From positions 49,094,192 to 49,158,191 of the forward strand of contig OY754464.1 in the NCBI GenBank assembly GCA_963575645.1: a stretch of 64,000 nt of DNA. Direction: 5' to 3'. This document shows, piece by piece, positions 34,711-45,172 of the stretch. This stretch comes from Xanthostigma xanthostigma (Eukaryota > Arthropoda > Insecta > Raphidioptera > Raphidiidae). The notes under the pieces are model-generated. The model searched no databases. It saw only the letters and a list, made by a program, of their open reading frames with translations, and had not been told where the DNA came from. Position 1 is the stretch's first letter; each line of letters opens with the position of its first letter. The position numbers and the translations under genes were made by a program.

Positions 34711-34882
34711 TTAAAAAAAATTGGTTGTCTGTAGAGTCGGTTTACGGATGATAGTTTTACGTGATAACGTATTCCGTAATACATAACCTAAACCTCCCAA
34801 AATTTGGTTTCAATCCGCTTATCCTTGGTGTCGGAATGATAAGAAATGTCAAAAGTGACGTTTGCAACTTACAAAGTATTAT
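34711..34882. mobile_element. Repeat family A, copy 4, left part
   Basis: The family A left end through CAATCCGCTTATCCTTGGTG to GTATTAT at 34876-34882, where the 4.1-kb element begins. The right part resumes at 39006. Confidence 0.8.
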
Positions 34883-35034
34883 CATAGATAAACGTATTAT
34901 ACTTAGGAAGATAAGTATCCTAGTTAACCAAAATGAGACCACTTATGATGCTCGCCGCTAGGTGGCCACCTATTGACGAGCATCATAAGCTAAATTTTTT
35001 TAATCTGCGAGTGTAGAATATGTAGAGTTTCCAT

Positions 35035-35160
35035 AGTGAATTGTGCTGATAATGGTTCGGCCGTCTGGTGAGTAGCATCATAACTACATATGTTTTCCGT
35101 AGTGAATTGTGCTGGCAATTTGGTCCTCTAGTGACCAGCATCATAATTACATATTTTGTT
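35035..35160. repeat. Two tandem subterminal repeats of the P-like element
   Basis: TAGTGAATTGTGCTG followed by a TGGT...CAGCATCATAAC/T block occurs twice about 67 bp apart. It overlaps in content with the hairpin TTATGATGCTCG / CGAGCATCATAA at 34936-34988. Such subterminal repeats often bind transposase. Confidence 0.55.
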
Positions 35161-35736
35161 CTTCAAAGATCCTCTTCCGTCATTCAACTGTATTGTACAA
35201 TATCCCGCGGTGACATTTTCTGATGTTGAGTCAAAAAATTCCGAACAAAAATATAAATTCAAGAAATAAGATTATGTATTTCATTTTATATTATTTTTAT
35301 TATCTTAATTAATTAGATGCTTATACCGACACTGTACTTCTCCCATAATAAAATAATTGACATGATCTTCGATGCTACAAAATAATATGTCATTCACAAT
35401 TGTAGAGTAGAATACATAACCAAAGTGGACGAAAAATGCACCCTGTATTACATGTTATAAATTTGTTAAAATCCGTAGGTGAAAAAATATATGATTAATT
35501 ATTTAATGGCCTGACAGTTGAATTTTTTTTTAAAGATTTTTCAGAGATGATATTTTTTTTGGTATCTATAGTCCAGAAATATAATAAAGAGAATGCTCGA
35601 CTATTTTTTTTTAAATTCGTATTCATATTTTTAAAATATAAACAGCCTTATGTATGATTTGAAAAAATTCTGTCGGTACGTTCATAAATTGTGTCAAAAA
35701 ATTATTTCTTATTTCATTTCCGAGAATTTTTCAATA

Positions 35737-35862
35737 ATGGCTTGTGTTAGTAATTCGTGCAGTTACGTTAACTGTAAAAATTGTAGACGAAATTCACCGG
35801 GATTAAGTTTTCACAGATTACCTTTAATATGTCTTAAAGTTGAAAAGATCTTTGACGAATAA
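35737..35862 (+). pseudogene. THAP-domain remnant (P-element-type transposase N-terminus)
   Basis: From ATG at 35737: MACVSNSCSYVNCKNC, then SPGLSFHRLPL. A cysteine-rich start followed by FHRLP is the opening of the THAP zinc-coordinating DNA-binding fold (C2CH), used by P-element transposases and host THAP proteins. The later AVPTF and tryptophan/histidine part is absent and the frame ends at 35862. Position near the left terminus of the 4.1-kb TIR element fits a transposase first exon. Confidence 0.6.
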
Positions 35863-35950
35863 TGAATTTTTTTAAATTATTAAAATGAATTCGTATCCAT
35901 GATTTTGATTAAACTGTGAAACAGACTAAAAAAAACGTTACCACGACTAT

Positions 35951-37908
35951 TAGTCCAGTGCACTTAGAAATATTTTATAGGTGTGACCCAAAAATTTCAG
36001 ATACATTTTTTCTTTTGTTGCTTATTCGAAAGGGTCTTCGATGGAGACCTTAACCCTGAATTTACGCATTCCCCAAATTGCCCCGTCCGCCGCCATCTTG
36101 GATTCTGTTTTTTATTTTTAATCGCTCATATCTCGCGTTCTAATTATCCCACAGCAATCATTCTAGGGTCGTTGGACTCGTCAAGATTTACTCTTTAATT
36201 GAATGTCTATCAAGTAAAACTCTCCAATGTACTGGAAAAAAGTTATTAGCGTCCAAAGTTAAAGTTTTTTGTTAAAAGTTCTTGCGCCCGGTTTTTCCGC
36301 GCGCAGCTCTTTCCAGTGCATCTGAGACCCCCGCCGACAATTTACTATTTAAACTAGACTCAATTTCCAGTATTTCAAAAAAAAATTATCCCGATCGGTT
36401 GATTCCTCGCCCGCCAATCCACGCTCGAAGTAGCGCTGTTCATTATCGTGCTATTTTGAAGTCTCCAATACTCGCGTTTCGCGCTGCATTTCTCGCTTTT
36501 GTAACTAATATAATGCAAATTAATTAAGATCAACGATATATTCGTTAAATCTGTGCTAAGAATACGCGTTTTACATTAATTTTTTATTTAAATTTATAAC
36601 TCAGATCAATAGTGACGTGTAGGAGTCGGACGAACATGTAAATATTTTGAGCCGGAACGAAATTACCTACACCCCCCCCCATTTTCGAGGATGCGGCATA
36701 CGGTGGAAATATTAAAATTTCGTTTTGGGGTTACGAAACCCCCCAAAACGGCCAAAAACCACCCCCAAACAGGGTTAAACGCACATTACGTTATTCCTTT
36801 TCCGAAAAAATGTTTTTTCCCTGTTTTTGAGGATGCTGAGCACGTTGATGGTATTAAATTGCCGTCGACTCTCACCAACCCCTCCACCGGCCAAATCTCA
36901 ACCCCGAAACGGGTGAATTTTTTTCATATCACCAGCAAAATTGGGTTATCTCTCCGTTTCAGGATTCCGAGATTTGGGCGGTGGAGGGATTGGTGAGAGT
37001 CGGTGGCAATTTTCAACACCACCATCGTGCTCAGCATCCTCAAACTCAGGGAAAATTTTTTTTTCTGAAAGGGAATAAGTAATGCGCGTTTAACCCCGTT
37101 TGGGGGTGTTGTTTTTGGCCGTTTTGGGGGGTTGCGTAACCCCAAAACGAAATTTTAATATTTCCACCGTATGCCGCATCCTCGAAAACGGGAGGGGGGT
37201 AGGTAATTTCGTTCCGGCTCAAAATATTTACATGTTCGTCCGACTCCTACACGTCACTATTGATCTGAGTTATAAATTTAAATAAAAAATTAATGTAAAA
37301 CGCGTATTCTTAGCACAAATTTAACGAATATGTCGTTGATCTTAATTAATTTGCGTTATATTAGTTACAAAAGTGAGAAATGCAGCGCGAAACGCGAGTA
37401 TTAGAGACTTCAAAATATCACGATAATGAACAGCGCTACTTCGAGCGTGGATTGGCGGGCGAAGAATCAACCGATCGGGATGATTTTTTTTTTGAAATAC
37501 TGGAAATTGACTCTAGTTCAAATAGTAAACTGTCGGTGGGGGTCTCAGATGCACTGGAAAGAGCTGCGCGCGGAAAAACCCGGCGCAAGAACTTTTAACA
37601 AAAAACTTTAACTTTGGACGCTAATAACTTTTTTCCAGTACATTGGAGAGTTTTACTTGACAGACATTCAATTAAAGAGTAAATCCTGACGAGTTCAACG
37701 ACCCTAGAACGATTGCTGTAGGATTATTACAACGCGAGATATGAGCAATTGAAAATAAAAAAACAGAATCGAAGATGGCGGCGGACGGAGCAATTTGAAG
37801 AATGCGCAAACTCAGGGTTAAGGTCTCCATCGAAGACCCTTTCGAATAAGCAACAAAAGAAAAAATGTATCTGAAATTTTTGGGTCAATTCTTAAATGCA
37901 CCGGACTA
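35951..37908. mobile_element. 1.96-kb near-perfect palindromic (foldback) element
   Basis: Two arms of about 950 bp meet near 36930 with almost no loop. The outer ends are TAGTCCAGTGCA and TGCACCGGACTA. TAT flanks it on both sides, and an empty version of the site is present at about 38590. Arms contain GGTTACGAAACCCCCCAAAA and GGTCTTCGATGGAGACC. ORFs in the arms (36282, 36691, 37100, 37380) mirror each other and are not genes. The superfamily is uncertain; a 3-bp duplication would suit PIF/Harbinger or a foldback derivative. Confidence 0.85.
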
Positions 37909-38160
37909 TATTCAAAATCAAATTTGAAAATTCAAAAATTTTGAATTATATTTGGTTTTTTACATTTATTTAGAAATTTAAGTGCCGTTGTTTACGTGGC
38001 GTTTCTATGGTTTGAAACAAACTGGGAACTGTCGTCACGGAAAACTGTAAATTATCATTTATCACATAACGTCAAAAAAAAAAAAATAAAATTGATGGTT
38101 TTTAACAATTTATAAACCATTGAGCGAGTAATTGGGATCAATTTTTTGACAATTTTATTA
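37909..38160. repeat. Segmental duplication, copy I (right part)
   Basis: Together with 35835-35950 this matches 38475-38825: TGTGAAACAGACTAAAAAAA, CGTTACCACGACTATTC, TGTTTACGTGGCGTTTC and ACAATTTATAAACCATTGAG occur in both in the same order. Copy I is split by the palindromic element. Confidence 0.75.
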
Positions 38161-38210
38161 TATAAATAATAATAAATTATAATTATAATAAATAATAATA
38201 ATAATAAATT

Positions 38211-38344
38211 ATAATAAATTATCGACCAATTTTTCAGACAATTACCTATATTGACAAAAATATATAATTCAATAAATTTATTGAATTATAATTATATATT
38301 TTTGTCAATATAATTGTCTGAAAAATTGGTCGATAATTTATTTA
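38211..38344. repeat. Perfect-type palindrome of the TATCGACCAATTTTTC family
   Basis: AAATTATCGACCAATTTTTC and TCAGACAATTA on the left are inverted on the right around a TTATTGAATTATAA centre. Related half-sites lie near 14473, 33990, 56967, 57545 and 62489, usually followed by CAGACGTTAATCAAAGATT-like sequence. A small palindromic transposon family. Confidence 0.7.
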
Positions 38345-38474
38345 TTGAAGAGTACTAATCAGACGTTAATCAAAGATTCAAATATCAAAATGTTTATTAC
38401 TAGCCATTATACACGTCACTGCACACGTTAGTAGAAATTTTATTTTATTTCTATTGACAAAATATGTCAGTACC

Positions 38475-38825
38475 TATTTGTAAAGTTGAAATGATCCTTG
38501 ATGAATAATAAATTGTCTTAAATTATTAATTAAAATGAATTCGTATTCATGATTTTGATTAAAATGTGAAACAGACTAAAAAAACGTTACCACGACTATT
38601 CAAAATAAAATTTGAAAATTCAAAAAATTTGAATTAAATTTGGTTTTTTATTTATTTTAGAAATTTATTTGTGCCGTTGTTTACGCGGCGTTTCTATGAT
38701 TTGAAACAAATGGAACTGTCGTCACGGAAAACTAAAATTATCACATACCTACGTCAAAAATAAAAAAAACATTGATGGTTTTTAACAATTTATAAACCAT
38801 TGAGCGCGTAATTACTTAGGATCAG
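38475..38825. repeat. Segmental duplication, copy II (empty site of the palindrome)
   Basis: Homologous to 35835-35950 plus 37909-38160, with ACCACGACTATTCAAAAT intact at about 38590 where copy I has the 1.96-kb palindrome. Confidence 0.8.
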
Positions 38826-39005
38826 TATAGAGGTAGCTTTAAGATTTTCTGAACTTTTAGTTTAACCATAATGTAGGTGGAAGCACAAAACAACATTCAG
38901 TTTGTGGGCCAGGGGTATGAAACGTAAGAGGTTTACTATATAAAAGTGGTCTCATTTTGGTTAACTAGGTTACGAATCTTCCTAAGTATAATACGTTTAT
39001 CTATG

Positions 39006-39518
39006 GTATTATGTTCTAATAATAATTAGTTATTCCAATACTTAACTTAGAAGGCGTTGCATTTCACAATATACTAATGTCAAAAAATTGAATTAAACAT
39101 TAGAAATGCAGCCGTTTTCATGTTAAGACAAGACATACGTTTGCTTCTAATTTCCATGTACGGCAAACAAAGATAACCGACCGCGTCGCGCCATGCATTA
39201 CACAACATTGCATTTATACAGCTATTTTTCTATATAAATTTGTATAAAATATTTGTCTATATAAATTTGTATAAAAAAACTGTTTAGGCAAATTCTGTTG
39301 TACGAAATCTATGTAAAATGTTCTCCTCTTTCGTTTAAGACTGGTTTCAAACCGATCTGATTTAAATTGAGCGAGAAATTAGCAAAAAGCACGCACAGGG
39401 TCAGGCGGAACGTTACGCGTTATGCGTTACGCGTTACACTTTTTCGTACATGCAGCCGGTGTTTTATCAATTTATAATATTGGTGATTCATCAATTTATA
39501 AGACGTTATCACGTCATA
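39006..39518. mobile_element. Repeat family A, copy 4, right part
   Basis: Resumes at GTATTATGTTCTAATAATAA and runs to ACGTTATCACGTC, closely matching copy 2 at 7675-8185. Confidence 0.8.
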
Positions 39519-39524
39519 AAAAGA

Positions 39525-39730
39525 TTGCATTTGTTCAAAAACGAATGTCATTTCAAATCTTTTGACATTAGTATTTTGTGAAATGCAACGCCTTCTGAGT
39601 TAACGATTTGAATAACTAATTTTAATTATTAGAACATATTGCTTTGACAGATGCAAACGTCATTTTTGACATTTTTTACCATTCCAACACCATGGATGAG
39701 CGGAATGAAACCAAATTTTGGGAGGATATT
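39525..39730. mobile_element. Family A left-half fragment, inverted
   Basis: Reverse complement of about 4975-5190: it contains CAACGCCTTCT, GCAAACGTCATTTTTGACAT and CCAAATTTTGGGAGGATATT. It leads directly into the satellite array, as in copy 1 but inverted. Confidence 0.65.
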
Positions 39731-39769
39731 TGATATGCAAATATGAAGAGGCCTATTGTTTTTGAGAGA

Positions 39770-40345
39770 CGTCGGCGTAAGCGCAAAAGAAATATATATT
39801 ATAATGTTGTTTTCATAAGATAATAGTATACTTTTCATAACGGCTTATTATTTTGTTTTACAGGAGTTTTGTAAAATAAATTTTTGAAAAAAATCGGCGC
39901 ATGCGTAGAAGAAATATATACTATAAGGCTGTTTTTTATATAATAACGGCATACTTTTCATAACGGTTTATTATTCTATCTATGTTTACAAAAGTTTTGT
40001 AAATTTTTTGGGAAAAATTGGCGCATGCGCAAAAGAAATATATGCAATAAAGTTGTTTTATATAATAATAGTATATATTTCATAATGGTTTAAAAGAAAG
40101 TTTTGTAAAAAGTTTTAGGGGGAAAGGCGGCGCATGCGCAGAAGAGATATGTGCTATAACATTGTTTTTATATAATAATGGTATATTTTTCATAATGGTT
40201 TAATATTCTAAAGTTTTGTTTTTTTTTTTTGGGGGAAATCGGCGTATGCGCAACAGAGATATTTGCCATAACGTTGTTATTTGATATAATGGTATATTTA
40301 TCAAAACTTTATATTATTTTATTCTACAAGAAATTTTTGTAAAAA
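39770..40345 (+). repeat. Five-unit satellite array with NRF-1-like sites
   Basis: Units of about 105-130 bp. Each starts with a GGCGCATGCGCA-type core, then GAAATATATGC, an ATATAATAATAGTATA segment, TTCATAACGGTTTATTATTC and AAAGTTTTGTAAA. The core is self-complementary and matches the NRF-1 (insect Ewg) recognition sequence YGCGCAYGCGCR; cores in the first and last units carry one change. Confidence 0.75.
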
Positions 40346-40902
40346 AAGTGTTTATAATATAAAAACGCCGGGGTGTATTATGTAAAATTTCACGCCTTGA
40401 AATTCTTGAACTACTTGCATACTCCCACTGGTTACATATTGTTATAGCGCCTCTCTTGTTTCTTTTACAAAAGTATTTAAAAAGTACATAGTGTACGGAA
40501 CCCTTCGTGTGCGAGTCCGACTCACACTTGACCGGTTTTTATATTTTGTATAAAATGTCTACAACAAATCTCAACGGTAAGTTCGATCAACTAATTATAC
40601 TCCACTGGTATACTGGTACTTAAGTTGCATCAAAGCGGTAAATGGTTGTATCATTGGCAAATGTAAAATTGCATAACAAACCCCCCCGGTTAGCAATTAC
40701 ACGTCACACACGTTTTGTATAACTAAACACACATAAGTTTAATATATTTATATTAGCTATAAATCATTCGTTTGTTTTCATGCTGCTTCCTCTAAATAAG
40801 GGACATTGTTTACCTACATTCTTTTGGTTGACGTACTTTCTTCAGTTAGACCATTGTTAGATTGTAAATTATAGACGCTCGACAATGAATGTCATCAGCG
40901 TC
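40346..40902. other. Repeat fragments before the hAT MITE
   Basis: 40363-40430 matches 14380-14440. 40492-40540 (GTACGGAACCCTTCGTG, CGAGTCCGACTCACACTTG) resembles the 3' end of the dispersed repeat at 32973. 40861-40902 is half of the ATAGACGCT mini-palindrome. No gene. Confidence 0.5.
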
Positions 40903-41591
40903 CAGTGGCGGATTTACCAGCAGGCTGAGTAGGCTGAAGCCTAGGGCGGCAAATTTTAAGGGGCGGCAGATTTAGTTTATACATTTTTTTATTTCGATTT
41001 ACAAAATTAAAAAAAAAATTATACACACAAAATACGAATTTTGAAAATTGAAGAGAAATTAAAATATTTAACAAAAATCGAAATATAGTCCTATATGTAT
41101 ACAGTGCTAAATACTAAATATTTCAACATCTCTACATTAACAATTGCCAAACGCTTTTTAAAATATACTTTAATGATCATCATGAATTTTTTGAATATCG
41201 CAATAGCGATTCGATATTATAATCGAAATTTAGTTATTTTTACATATTTTCTTCACTGATATTTACTATAATTTTTTCTCCATGTACCTAATTATTATGA
41301 GATCTGCTTACACAACTCAATCTTGATATAATATCGATGGTCTAATCATGATTGCTGCAGCAAAATTGTCAAATTCAATTTCAGAAAATTATTTCTTATG
41401 CGTCAAAAAAAATACTCACTAAAATAATCAAGGATCTGACACGGTACCTTGTTCTCAATGATACTAACCATACGGGAAAAGTTGATGTAACGAGGATGAT
41501 GGAGAACAAATCATAAAGTTGGAATTTTATTGATTCAGAGGCGGAAAAAATTGAAAAGCCTACAGGCGGCAAATCTGTAAATCCGCCACTG
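40903..41591. mobile_element. hAT MITE with perfect 8-bp target duplication
   Basis: CAGTGGCGGATTTAC at the left is inverted as GTAAATCCGCCACTG at the right apart from minor changes. TCAGCGTC is duplicated exactly at 40895-40902 and 41592-41599. 689 bp with no transposase frame. It splits an ATAGACGCT mini-palindrome. Confidence 0.9.
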
Positions 41592-41719
41592 TCAGCGTCT
41601 ATTAAGAAGAAGCGCGCTTGAAAATAATTTCATTCTTCAGTGTTGCTAGTGGGGAAACAAAAAAAAAGTGAGCCGTTGTGGGGCGCATGGCAGATATGAA
41701 ACATTATAAATATAAGCGA

Positions 41720-41903
41720 AATACTAGTAACTAAATTTCACCCTGTAACTGAAATTCGTCCTGTCATCTAACGAAATTATATTAACAAAATTGCGCCCCG
41801 TCATCTGACGAAATTATAGTAACAAAATTTCATCCTGTCAGCTAACTAAATTCTAGGAACTAAATTAAATGTCCGTCTTTCCAACACACACACACACACA
41901 CAC
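41720..41903. repeat. Degenerate ~45-bp minisatellite and (CA)n tract
   Basis: Three to four units of the form AACAAAATTTCACCCTGTCA followed by TCTGACGAAATTATAGT (41720-41870), then a short CACACA run (41880-41903). Confidence 0.65.
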
Positions 41904-42373
41904 AACAAGCACTAACCCACAGTTGTCCAACGCATACATACAGTAAGCGCAAATGAAACGTAACACGTCCCATGAACAGCATCGCGCAAATTGAAACGTA
42001 ACACGTTCCACTTGCGTACAGTTTTACTTCCAATCAAACGCGTCACTATGTTTCACATCAATAAGTCTTATTACTTTTATGTTAGACCTCGTATGTTTTT
42101 CTTTTCATCACCATTATATTTTTTTATCACTCTTTTTGATGGCGTTTGATTCGTATTGTGTGGTAAGTGCGGTGACTAATTTCCTGTCGGTACCGATGTT
42201 GGACATCCGTTAGGGCGTTAGGTGTCACTAGATAACACTTGACACTTCCATAACTTCTAGTGTCCTTGTAATTCGGCTTGAGTTTTTTAAGATTCATCAA
42301 TAATAATTAATCATTTTACTTTGTCATTTTTGATGAATACTAGCTGTTTTATGGCGTAGTATCCTTGTCTCTC

Positions 42374-42794
42374 TAAGATAATATATAAGAAGGTATTCCA
42401 ATCCTGCAATGCATCATGGGAAATGTGTCAAGTGGTGGCGCCACCACGAGTGTGTCAGATACACTAGCCATCCAATCCTGCAATGCATCATGGGAAATGT
42501 GTCAAGCGGTTATTTTCATCCTAACTCTTGAAATAATAATAAATATTGTTTATTAATTAATTAGCGCCTAAAAAATCTAAAAAAATTTTTAGGCGCTAAT
42601 TAATTAATAAACAATATTTATTATTATTTCAAGAGTTAGGATGAAAATAACCGCTTGACACATTTCCCATGATGCATTGCAGGATTGGATGGCTAGTGTA
42701 TCTGACACACTCGTGGTGGCGCCACCGCTTGACACATTTCCCATGATGCATTGCAGGATTGGAATACCTTGATACCTTCTTATATATTATCTTA
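42374..42794. mobile_element. Palindromic hAT MITE with perfect 8-bp target duplication
   Basis: The 421-bp element is almost wholly self-complementary around 42584. The outer end is TAAGATAATATATAAGAAGG, and CCTGCAATGCATCATGGGAA occurs twice per arm. TGTCTCTC is duplicated exactly at 42366-42373 and 42795-42802. No coding capacity. Confidence 0.9.
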
Positions 42795-42799
42795 TGTCT

Positions 42800-43565
42800 C
42801 TCCCGTGACTTTTTTAAATACTATCTCTTCCACGATTTCGCTGTCAGTACTAACTTTCCGGTGGTTTCGCTTTTGCCGCGTGTACATAAATATTAAATTC
42901 TAACTCTATCACGACTTTACTTACCACTCCTACTAAATGCAGTCGGACTCATGTATTTTCAACAGAATTTACTCACATATTTTCAAGTTTTTAGTCCTTG
43001 CTTCTCACACAAAGTGTCTCTTACGTTGCTCAGCAAATGAAAAAACTGGTTGTCTGTAAAGTCGGTTTACGGACGATAGTTTTACGTGATAACGTATTCC
43101 GCTCGAATATCATATTTAATAATACATAACCTAAATTTTAGTAGTTGTCAAACTTGGGCCGATCGTGCTTCTCTATCGCTTATACTGCGCTCTCGCTTGC
43201 ACGCACAGGGTCAGGCGGAACGTTACACTTTTTCGTGCGTGCAGCTGGTGTTTCATCAATTTATAAGACGTTATCACGTCAAAAATACGAACGTATAACC
43301 GTAAATTAACAAAGGTTTTTTTTATGACTGCCACGAAGTGAGAGATAAAGACAAGTTGAAAGTAGATGGATCGATTAGTTCGGACAGGTTGAAAATACAT
43401 GAGTTCTGTACTAACTCTCCTAGACTCCCACTGAATACTCTAGCTCTCCCACGGTTTCGCCGTATTTATAAATACTAACTTCCCATCGCTTCGCCGCCTT
43501 TAGCTCTCGTACGGCTTTGCCGTGTTTGTAAATACAAATTCTCCTAAAACATATTATAACCCTTA
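42800..43565. repeat. Dispersed CACGGTTTCGCCGT units flanking family A copy 5
   Basis: Degenerate units such as CCACGATTTCGCTGT, GGTGGTTTCGCTTTTGCCG, CCCACGGTTTCGCCGTATTT and TACGGCTTTGCCGTG occur on both sides of the family A copy at 43044-43288, suggesting it inserted into an old minisatellite. Confidence 0.5.
43044..43288. mobile_element. Repeat family A, copy 5 (short MITE form)
   Basis: Keeps both ends (GGTTGTCTGTAAAGTCGG and ACGTTATCACGTCAAAAA) and the GCACGCACAGGGTCAGGCGG block but lacks most of the interior. Confidence 0.75.
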
Positions 43566-43665
43566 TTTCTGATATTATTTAGTTTTCCTGCGTCTTTATT
43601 GTACTTGAGAACACCTGAGGCTGTAAAACTTGTTCGGCGGGAGTATCAACTAAATATATAATTTA

Positions 43666-44403
43666 CTAGCGGTCCCGTCCGGTTTCACCCGGGTGCAAAA
43701 GAACGAATGGGGAAGGGAGGGACATGAGTACGCATATTCATCTTAGTTTACCGAGATGAATGTTGTGTCCAAATTTCATGATGATCGAAGTTACCGTTTA
43801 AAAGTTTTTGTCGATAAAAAGTAGTATTTATACTTTTTTTTAATTTCTTTTTAATCAATAATTACTGTAATTAATAAAATATAATAAATATTTAATTGAA
43901 AACACTGCAGGAAAATTATTTTTATATAGATACCTATAGTTGTAACAGTTTTCAAATGAGCTATTAATTAGATATTTATTTAATTTTAATTAGTCGTAAA
44001 TAAAATTAAAATAAATTTAAATGTAAGCCTTAGAAGAAAGCAATGTGGAAAATAAATAAAAATTATATTCGCCTAACGCGGGGCTCGAACCCACGACCCT
44101 GATATTAGCAAACGCACGTTCTACCGACTGAGCTACCCGGGCTTGTGTTTCTATGCCTAATATTGATATACCTATTATGTAGTTACGGCATTTCACCTGA
44201 ATAGAAGTTATTTTTGAAATACATTTTGCAACATTTTTCATTGATGCTCCGCTCCTATTGGTCGTAGCGTGATATTATATAGCCTATAGCCTTCCTCGAT
44301 AAATGGGCTATCCAACAAAAAAAAAATTTCAATTTGAACCAGTTGTTCCTGAGATTAGCGCGTTCAAACAAACAAACTCTTCAGCTTTATATATTAGTAT
44401 AGA
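43666..44403 (-). mobile_element. Helitron, minus strand, carrying a tRNA pseudogene
   Basis: On the minus strand: 5' TC near 44403, then TATATAAAGCTGAAGAGTTT and GAACGCGCTAATCTCAGGAA, and a 3' end ...CACCCGGGTGAAACCGGACG then CCGCTAG at 43666-43672. This is the common insect Helitron layout. About 740 bp with no helicase frame. Confidence 0.7.
44071..44142 (-). pseudogene. tRNA pseudogene (GCT in the anticodon position) inside the Helitron
   Basis: Minus strand: GCCCGGGTAGCTCAGTCGG, anticodon loop TTGCTAA, GGGTCGTGGGTTCGAGCCCC. The T arm pairs fully. Three of five anticodon-stem pairs and at least two acceptor pairs fail, and the D stem has a mismatch. The body resembles tRNA-Lys. It is not expected to be functional. 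Confidence 0.7.
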
Positions 44404-44426
44404 TATAGATTGTTGAAAATGAAAAT

Positions 44427-44939
44427 AAAACTCGGGTCGCAGTGCGAAACCCTGCCGACAATATAGTGTATTTGCTTTTGTAGGCAGTGTGGCTCTATTG
44501 TATGAACTTAACTTTGTTTTTGGACAAAATAAAAAAATTACCCCTTAATACACCCCTTAAAACAACATTTTTTACTTAATTTCAATACTACATATCAATT
44601 CAACATCTGTACCAAATTATATACACCCTTCAGTATGTAAATCTATATCAGTAAACTTGTGTTTTCATAAAATTTGTAAGTCCGGTCCTGTCGGGCCGAT
44701 GTTTTTAAAATTTTAGCAGCATATTTTAATAATTACTAAAGGGTTAAATTTCAAATTTGAAACGATTCCGAAAATTTTTTCGGTATTTTTGGGCCCGAAA
44801 AATTTTTTCAACCCCTAAATACCACCCTTAACGTGGCCCGATTGGGCCCATTTTAAATAGGCTTCGTGCGGTGATTGATTCCAACATGTGGCCCAAATTT
44901 TGTTTAAATCGATTAAGTCTGTCGAGAGTTATCGTGCTA

Positions 44940-45014
<75 letters not shown>

Positions 45015-45170
45015 AATATATATATATATACATATATAAACATACTTTTCCAAAAATGGTGCCAAAGTGTTCAGGAGGCTATGAAACGTCGAGAAATTTT
45101 GGTCCAACCCCTAGGTCCCGCCATCCGACCGACGCCAATAGTGTAAGTGCCTTATGGCAAATACACTAAT
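44427..45170. mobile_element. Microsatellite-bearing TIR repeat, copy 2
   Basis: Same sequence and boundaries as 21231-21930 with a few percent divergence and a longer AT tract (44943-45039). Confidence 0.75.
44943..45039. repeat. (AT)n microsatellite
   Basis: About 95 bases of AT repeats with AAAT interruptions, which create chance open frames of alternating Tyr and Ile on both strands. Confidence 0.9.
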
Positions 45171-45172
45171 AA

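Larger units (their letters stand above)
34883..39005. mobile_element. P-like TIR transposon (4.1 kb) inserted into family A copy 4
   Basis: Starts CATAGATAAACGTATTATAC; the same block is inverted at the right end, with similarity over about 62 bp. GTATTAT is duplicated exactly at 34876-34882 and 39006-39012, and the two flanks rejoin as an uninterrupted family A sequence. A THAP-domain remnant near the left end and a CA terminus point to the P superfamily, although P elements normally make 8-bp duplications. No full transposase survives. The interior is occupied by a later palindromic insertion and a partial duplication. Confidence 0.75.

Noticed and set aside
36282..37611. Six ORFs of 60-101 codons
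   Set aside because: All lie in the mirrored arms of the 1.96-kb palindrome and recur as complements of one another; no protein features.
39770..40345. CRISPR-like repeat array
   Set aside because: Units are contiguous with no unique spacers and the sequence is eukaryotic.
44071..44142. Functional tRNA gene
   Set aside because: Anticodon and acceptor stems have several mismatches; only the T arm is sound.
44828..45169. ORFs with long Ile/Tyr runs
   Set aside because: Translation of the (AT)n microsatellite.
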